DNA of 64,000 nucleotides from Pyrus communis (Eukaryota > Streptophyta > Magnoliopsida > Rosales > Rosaceae), in contig NC_084816.1 of NCBI RefSeq assembly GCF_963583255.1, positions 20,095,344 through 20,159,343 of the forward strand. The letters are read 5' to 3'. A program made the position numbers and the translations under genes. Within the stretch, counting starts at the first letter, position 1, and each line of letters opens with the position of its first letter. Under the pieces are notes generated by a model, which had not been told where the DNA came from, made no database searches, and was given only the letters and a program-made list of their open reading frames with translations. Positions 57,701 through 64,000 of this stretch are shown here, in pieces.

Positions 57701-58919
57701 GTGTAAGTATATGTTATCAATTTAATACCAACGTTGTTAAATTTGTATTGTTTAATCTGTTATAGATGAAAAATTCTCAATATCGCATGTTGACTTAAAT
57801 AACAACAAAGCAGATGATGTAAAGGATAAGTGTTGTCCAAAAATACCGACTAATCTTCTTATTAGAATTTTGAATGCATTTTGGAAATGCGCTCTCTGGA
57901 ACACCTTAATAGAGGGGAAGAAACTAGGAAAAGCTCAATGCTCACCAATATTTTGAGTATAAAATAATCACAACACTCACCTCTCAATACTACTCAGTCC
58001 ATCAATTAAAAAAGCAATCATATTTGATTACAACAGCAATAAACTCACCTTTCTCTCTTCTTGGAACTGAAATCAACTTCAAGTTTGGCATAAACTTTAC
58101 TTGCCAATTTGGTGGCTTGATCATTATTCGGGTGAGCCTTGGATATAAAAACAATAAACCATTCCCGTTCATCATTCTGGACAATTAACTTTAGGCGCGG
58201 TTTAAGGATGGTCTTGAACTCATCAAGATCCTAATGAATAAAGACAAAAAACTGTTAGTTAACTATAAGATTAGCAGCATACAATCAAACAGATCATGGT
58301 TTGGTCTTATGATAACGATAATACTACCAGCGCATGGAAATATTGATAGAAAAATGTTGTACCATACACTTAAATGAAACAAGTTTCATTCCTACATTTT
58401 CTATCAAAACCTGACAAATGCTCAAAGACACAGAGCTAGCTACTTTCTCAATCTGCATAAGTTAGTAAGCAAAGTACCCTTACAACTATCTAGTACAAAA
58501 GATGTAGACAAATCTGACTTCAAACATTTAATAGCATAATAGTTGTTGTCTTTAGAACACAATAGTCATGCATATATTTTATCAAAAATGGATAGCTAAA
58601 TGGTTCCCCATTTGACAGATATTTTTGCACAGATGATTTTAAAGTAGATCTAAAATAATGGAAGCTTTTGGATCACCGAACCATGTTTCTCATTGAGCTC
58701 CACGTGTTCTTTGTACACACAAAAACATATATCCATCCATATAGAAATACACACACTAGGACAACTCCTCAGCTTTAAAATAATCCAGCAACATAGCAAG
58801 TAAAAAAATGAGTAAACCAGCCATTTTATTCAACATGACAAAGCATGTGGAAAAGAACTACAATTGAATTTATAAAAGAAATTACTGAAATTGTTTAACG
58901 TAATAGAAGTACAGTTGGC

Positions 58920-58950
<31 letters not shown>

Positions 58951-60322
58951 AACTTTTTTAGAAAGAGACAAATTTTTTATTTTCTTTTTATTAATAACTT
59001 GAGGTATCAAGATCTTCAATCAAAGGCACGTGTAGACCCTACAACCAGAATGGCTGGGACTAACAATTGGAGGTTTCCCCATAGGAGTGTATGCATCCGA
59101 GGGAATTGAACCAGAGACCTTTGTTTACTAAGCTTCTTATCTTGGCCCTTACTGAGAGTGGACTAACCCATGGTGTTTATAGATACAGATATTATACATT
59201 GGTTACGAAATAATACATCAAGATAAGTGAGGTGAAGGAGATTGTATCTTACCTCACAGGTGACAAGGACCGCAGTTGCATATGGCTCCCGGAACCAAAA
59301 TAATGATTGCTCTTGTGGGAACCGGCTACGAAGCCTCGAGTCTGTGGTTAGTATGAATTCAGCAGGAAGATTCTCTACAAATACAGGATTACGGGTCTTG
59401 TTATTTAAGCAAGCCCTTTTAAATGGCAAGTGCTCCTCAAACCCATTCTTGACAGTAGGCCACAAGTCGCTCACATCTTCAACTGCAAATGAGCTCATGG
59501 TTAAACTGTTAGATGGGAACACGAAGCAAGGCCAGTGACATAAACCATTACTGCAAAAAACACATATTAGCTATCCGTTTCACTCGCTGTAAACTCAATA
59601 CAGACTAAGAACATGACAGGAATATTCGCAGAAATTGTCAAGGGATCGGTCAAGTAGCAATTAGGCTGTTAATGGGTTCCCACATTAAGCATAATCATAT
59701 ACTTTTGTAAGATAAGCATAACCATACATGGCTGAGAACACAACAATGATCACAAATAACTAAATATAACTTGTCATTAAATGAATGGCGAATGCCGCAC
59801 AAGCTGTTCGATAAAATACAAAAAGCTAATAAATGATTTCTAGTACTGGAACACCGAAACAACAAACTTTGCGCATTGTGCAAAAAAATCGTTCCCATTT
59901 ATGGAAATTCAATTGAAGAACTACTAGTTCCCGAAAACACTCCGAAACTGACCAACTAAAGGCATCATTTTACAAACAGTAGGACGAAAACTTTGCATTT
60001 TCCGCATCACTTTAATTGCTAATTAGCTATCCCCGTACTTAAACAAATACGCATTTTTTTTCTTCTACTAGCAAATAGCCCAAATTAACACCTTTAATTA
60101 CTTACACAGCCCCCAAATCTCAATCAAGAAGATCAGTAACTTCAAATGAGCAATTGATGAACAAAAAGCAGAACAAGAATGGTTAAGCTCGAATTTGAAA
60201 TTACAGAAGAAAAATGGAACCCAGAAATTGATTAGTATTGTCGAATTTGGAGATTTACCTGCAATCACGAGATGATCGAGGGAATTCTTGATCGTCTGGA
60301 ACTGAGCAAGGTAGTTCGCCAT
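48755..60322 (-). CDS. CLUB: TRAPPII complex subunit TRS130 (TRAPPC10 homologue), CLUB
   Basis: Minus-strand exons, all with GT-AG joins: 60259-60322, 59253-59482, 58049-58230, 57153-57336, 56774-56864, 55643-55803, 55078-55167, 54774-54935, 54504-54565, 54264-54354, 53202-53365, 53071-53314 as 52828-53071, 52169-52714, 51859-52071, 51286-51679, 51109-51199, 50914-50998, 50055-50244, 49569-49867, 49049-49139, 48755-48930 (exon 12 is 52828-53071). They total 3810 nt, 1269 aa plus stop; Arabidopsis CLUB/AtTRS130 (At5g54440) is about 1259 aa. Protein starts MANYLAQFQTIKNS; blocks include RNPVFVENLPAEFILTTDSR, QDDSFREFEFRQYLFACQS, MSRTNSSPG and SYVLGVLTGQIGQLRFRSHS; the end is PPVLSSSFCIPA. TRAPPII acts at the trans-Golgi as exchange factor or tether for Rab-A GTPases and is needed for cytokinesis and auxin-carrier sorting. 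No internal stop; likely functional. A 3'-end copy lies at 46610-47048. Confidence 0.95.
58915..59165 (-). mobile_element. SINE-like insertion in TRS130 intron 2
   Basis: (TA)n at about 58921-58950, then a sequence whose minus strand has 'agcttagtaaacaaaggtct' and 'ctggttcaattccct', a good B box. It lies wholly inside the intron between exons 2 and 3. The exact ends are unclear. Confidence 0.5.
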
Positions 60323-61577
60323 GTTCGACCTCGATCTATACCAGATGTGTGAAATTCTTCATGATCCAGATATATATATAGAGAGAGCGAGAACGAGACC
60401 TATACGTACATATACATATACATATACATGTAGAGAGGGAGCGCTCTGAGTGAGGTGATGGTTGGAAGTGTGGGTTTGCTCTCTCACTTTGTAATGGAGA
60501 GTTGGATCGAAAATTCTGCAGTGCAACTGTGCAACCCGCTTCTGCACCGGTAGTTCCGTTTATTTTCAACGGTTAGATTTGGATGCTTTGATCTAATGGC
60601 TCATAATAAACTTGAAAAGAAACTTTCTTTGTTTTTGTTGTAAGTACTGTGTTTATTTAAGAATGTGACTCTGTAATTTAAATAGAATTTCAGAACAATT
60701 TGGAGATCAAGTTTTTATAGGTTTTGTATTATTTGTAAGGCGATAAAATAATTAGTATAAATAAAGATATTAGGCATGAAAAATAACAATTACAATTTAT
60801 CAAGTCCTCTGTTATTTCTCCTCTCTTCTCTTTGTCACACCCTCTATACTTTTTCTCAAATAGTTAATTTCACAACACGTCATCAGTATGAATAACTTTC
60901 GATGTTGCACTTAGAGTTAGAAATGAATTATTTTGGAAATCAATCAACTTAAATTAAGTGGGAAGTTTAGTTTCATGTTGTTGTTATTTTGATTAACTTG
61001 TTACCTTTATTGAGTTGACGTAGTTGATAATTGATGTCTCTTGCATATTCTTTAAGAAGTATTCCAAATTTGGTAAAGTTGCAGTTTATGTTGATGACTT
61101 GAATCTCACTAATCTTGGAAGAGCATAAGAAAATTGCATCACACCTGAAGTTGGAATTTGAGATAAAGGATACCACAACTTAAAGTCCGAGTGTTGTTTC
61201 TAACGGTAGTCTGCTTTACTTGTCGAACCACACCCAAAAGGTGTTGCTTTTTTTACTGTACCTATGATTACCCAAATGCTAGATGCAAATGAGATCCTTG
61301 AAGATGTTTAGAACCCAAAGTTCCACATCTAAATTCAATTTGCGTTTTATTGTACTTAGCTTATTACATTAGGCATGACATGTCTTTTGCTGTTAATCTG
61401 TTGGTAAAGATAGAACATTGTTTTTTCTAAGTATATTCATCAATTGCTAGTTAGATTCGTTTATGGTTAACTCTTTTTTCCTCTTACAACACATATTGTC
61501 CGACAGTGGTTGTAAGTACAGTCAATATTTAAAAGAAATTTGGTTATTTTTCTTTCTTATTTACGAGGCAAAATTCG

Positions 61578-62514
61578 GGTTAATTATACAAACACCTCTT
61601 GAGGTTTTTCATGTTTTCACAAAAAAATTCCTTATGTATAAATCAGTACACTAACACCGTACAAGGTTTTAATTCACTTCTACATAACCCCTTTAAGGAC
61701 ATATTTACCATTTAATTAATTATTTAAAATGAAAAAATCTTATTTATAACAGAAAAAGATTAATATTACATTAAACATTTAAACAAACAAAATAAACCCT
61801 ATGCATCTCCTAAACCCTAGTCCTGCATCTTCTTCTTCCCCTCCCTCCCATATTTGTTTTCCAGCAACCATCTCTCTCTCTAGTTCTTTATTTGGTTTCG
61901 ACCATCTGCTGTTGTGGCTTTTGTGTGTGTGTGACAATAATGGATATTTTTTTTAGTCGAACAATAATATTAGTAAGTTAGATGTTAGACGGGATTCGAA
62001 CTCACGTTATCATGCAATAACACAACATCTTTCTACCATTGTGGTAAAGAGCCACTTGCGTGACCATAATCGATTTGACATTCTTGAAACATTTATGTTA
62101 ATTAGGAGTGTTAATCACTCTCTCTTTCCCAATTTCAGCCTTTTCAAATCGGCAACCGACCGAAAACAATTATAAAAAAAGAAAAACTGAAATTTCTAGC
62201 CTTTTTAATTCTCGTCAAATAAAAAAAAAAAACAATTGAAAACAATGAAGCTGAGATAATGGGATCACCCCGGCTTGCATGGAAAGAATTATAGCCTTCA
62301 GTTCCCCTTTTTTTATGTTTAACTTAAAATATTAATTTGATTTTTTTATATTTATTTATAAAAGTTGTTTTTTATTTTTAAATAATTAATTAAAAGGGTA
62401 AATTTGTCCATGTGGAAGTGATTAAAACCTCAGAAGTATTAGTGTAATATTTTAAAACTAAAGTGCTTTCGTAAAAAACAGAAAAACCTCATGAAGTGTT
62501 TGTGTAATTAACCT
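61578..62514. mobile_element. Long-TIR element (about 940 bp, TIRs about 165 bp)
   Basis: Left end GGTTAATTATACAAACAC and the inverse of the right end GGTTAATTACACAAACAC match. The similarity extends about 165 bp inward ('gaggtttttcatgtttt', 'taattaattatttaaaat'). No transposase frame. A SINE sits inside at 61950-62055. Confidence 0.75.
61950..62055 (-). mobile_element. SINE family 3, nested in the long-TIR element
   Basis: Minus strand: 'ctttaccacaatggtagaaa' then 'aacgtgagttcgaatcccgt' (intact B box), 'ctaacatctaacttactaat', 'tgttcgactaaaaaaaat'. Related to 18466-18625. Confidence 0.7.
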
Positions 62515-62903
62515 GATAAAATTCACATCAACAAAGAATATGGGTCTTTTTTCATATTATCATTGTTTAGCGTTTGCACAAATAACATAAAATTAATTTG
62601 TCACGCCGACCATGAGGATTAAAAAATGTCTAACATTTGTTTATAAATTAATGAACGCGTGTTAAGAGGCTAGTGTACTTTAATTTCCCAAATTATCGTT
62701 AAACCACAATAGAAAACTGCACTTAATTTACATATTTGCCCAAATATTTCATACGTTCCCTAGTCCCTTATATTATCTTCGGGGCATTGTAGAAACTTCA
62801 CATTCGCAACCATACAAAATACCCATCGAAGTAATTCCAGATAGGCTTTAGCGGATGAGTCGCGCCAAATCGTCTCTGCAACTCCCAACATCAAGCTCCA
62901 GCC

Positions 62904-63086
62904 ATGGCATTCCCTATATCCTCCACCATCGTCTCTCACAAGCTATCTCTCAATGTTTCCATTGCTCCCTCTACTCGAAGGCAGAATCTGAAGCCAACCC
63001 ATTTCATATTTGGCTTTAATCCGAAAACTCCAGAAAGATCGGGCCTCTCCAGGGTTCATTGCATGTCCAATAACATTCACCCAAAG
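62904..63086 (+). CDS. First exon of an unidentified, probably plastid-targeted protein
   Basis: ATG at 62904 is followed by 61 codons to a donor site (CACCCAAAG|GTTGGT) in phase 0. The N-terminus MAFPISSTIVSHKLSLNVSI is rich in Ser/Thr with few acidic residues, and basic residues (RRQNLK) follow, as in chloroplast transit peptides. RVHCMSNN resembles a transit-peptide cleavage region. A frame continues past the donor for 33 codons but looks non-coding (hydrophobic, stop soon). Later exons lie beyond the MITE at 63336-63640 or beyond the window. Function not determined. Confidence 0.65.
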
Positions 63087-63335
63087 GTTGGTCTTGATCC
63101 TAGTCATACAGTTGATCTTTTGAAATTCTCGTTTTTGGATTTTCGAAACCTCTCAAATTGTTGTGAAATTGTGATTTTTATGTGAACTGTGATGCCTACA
63201 TTGTTGGAAATTGGAATCATTGTAGTAATGTAGGTCTTTTATGTAGTTTTATTTTATTTATGGTAGTTTTGGTTAGTTTGAATTTGGGTTTTGCTACGGC
63301 GATATTGAAAGAGAAAGTCTACATTTGTAGTTCTT

Positions 63336-63640
63336 GGCCTCGTTTGTTTGAGAGGATTGGCTTGGATAGAACTATAAGACATTTTAAAAGAAGAATGGGT
63401 GAAAAAGTTTCATATTTTGTCCAAGTTGAAGGGTACTCATGAAGAAAAGATATTTCTAGTTCCCCACTAATCTCCACAAAATGATAGGTTTAAAAATGAA
63501 AACTTTTCTTCATGAGTAACCTTCAACTTGGACAAAATAGGACGACGTCATCCATTTCTTCATTCAAAATGCCTTATATATAGTGAAGAGTCATATCTAA
63601 TCTAATCCCTAATCCCTAATCCTCCCTAACAAACGAGGCC
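63336..63640. mobile_element. Tourist-like MITE (GGCCTCGTTTGTT) in intron 1
   Basis: TIRs GGCCTCGTTTGTTTGAGAGG and CCTCCCTAACAAACGAGGCC with CTT at 63333-63335 and 63641-63643. The interior folds back: 'ttttgtccaagttgaagggt' pairs with 'accttcaacttggacaaaat'. Related to 8966-9186. Confidence 0.85.
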
Positions 63641-64000
63641 CTTTGGTATTAAAATATTCTGTTCTTCTCCTCTTTAGTGTTTTTATTAAATTCAGATTCT
63701 TTGAATTCATGCTGAACTAAAGGCGGTTATGTAAGGGCTGCATCCCAATTGAGAGTGCTAGAATTTAGGACATTGAAATTTATTGAGGCAAATTTGCACT
63801 TTATACAATTGGAAAAGCTTTTTAATTGGTCCCCTTCACCAGATTATAATGTAAGTTGCACTCTTAGCACATGCATTCAGGCATGTAGTTTCACTAGTGG
63901 CAGGGGCTGTAGACTTCATGCCGGCTTAGTTTCCCCTATTTGTCCTGTGACGGCTCTTGTGAGTCATCGCATCCACCACTTGAATTTACGGTATGGGGTT

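Larger units (their letters stand above)
60323..62903. other. Divergent spacer between TRS130 and the plastid-protein gene
   Basis: Should contain the promoter and 5' UTR of TRS130 (note the 'acatatacatatacatatac' microsatellite at about 60407-60430 and TA/GA tracts at 60370) and the promoter of the gene starting at 62904. A long-TIR element occupies 61578-62514. No other gene is recognised. Confidence 0.5.

Overview
This is nuclear DNA of a flowering plant. The genes have GT-AG introns, the intergenic DNA is AT-rich and crowded with MITEs, tRNA-derived SINEs and retrotransposon remnants, and there is one nuclear tRNA gene. Several MITE families look like those I associate with apple and pear, so a woody Rosaceae (Malus or Pyrus) is the best guess; this is an inference, not a demonstrated identity.

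Genes. Six protein genes can be supported. (1) A 68-residue zinc-ribbon protein lies on the minus strand at 3302-3508. (2) A six-exon minus-strand gene for a small conserved membrane protein (8693-11759) has a first splice junction that does not join in frame. (3) A three-exon plus-strand gene for a HAL2-like PAP phosphatase (AHL type) lies at 13956-16806, 381 aa. (4) A single-exon SAM-dependent methyltransferase with two N-terminal membrane segments lies at 26764-27681. (5) A 21-exon minus-strand gene encodes the TRAPPII subunit TRS130/CLUB (48755-60322; the reconstructed exons total 3810 nt, 1269 aa, exactly in frame). (6) The first exon of an unidentified, probably plastid-targeted protein lies at 62904-63086 and runs off the window. 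A tRNA-Gln(CTG) gene is at 33308-33379. From memory, the order AHL, methyltransferase, TRS130 matches Arabidopsis At5g54390, At5g54400 and At5g54440, which suggests an old syntenic block expanded by transposons.

Layout. 1-8 kb: a copia remnant, the zinc-ribbon gene, MITEs (one nested in another) and a LINE tail. 8.7-17 kb: a divergent gene pair about 2.2 kb apart. 17-26.5 kb: SINEs and MITEs. 26.8-27.7 kb: the methyltransferase. 28-34 kb: gene-poor, with retroposons and the tRNA. 34-48.7 kb: a rearranged accessory region. It holds a 1.1-kb segmental duplication carrying the last two exons of an ATG8-like gene, a long-arm foldback element, fragments of an unrecognised gene family repeatedly arranged as inverted repeats (one with a MITE exactly at its apex), a further hairpin locus, a duplicated 3' end of TRS130 and a G-box-containing minisatellite. 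48.7-60.3 kb: TRS130/CLUB. 60.3-64 kb: a divergent spacer with a long-TIR element, then the partial plastid-protein gene.

The most unusual part is 42.6-48 kb. It has three separate inverted arrangements of one unknown gene family plus a fourth hairpin from another sequence. Transcribed, these would give long double-stranded RNA, so the region is a candidate small-RNA source or a nursery of young hairpin genes. This is a hypothesis from sequence geometry only.
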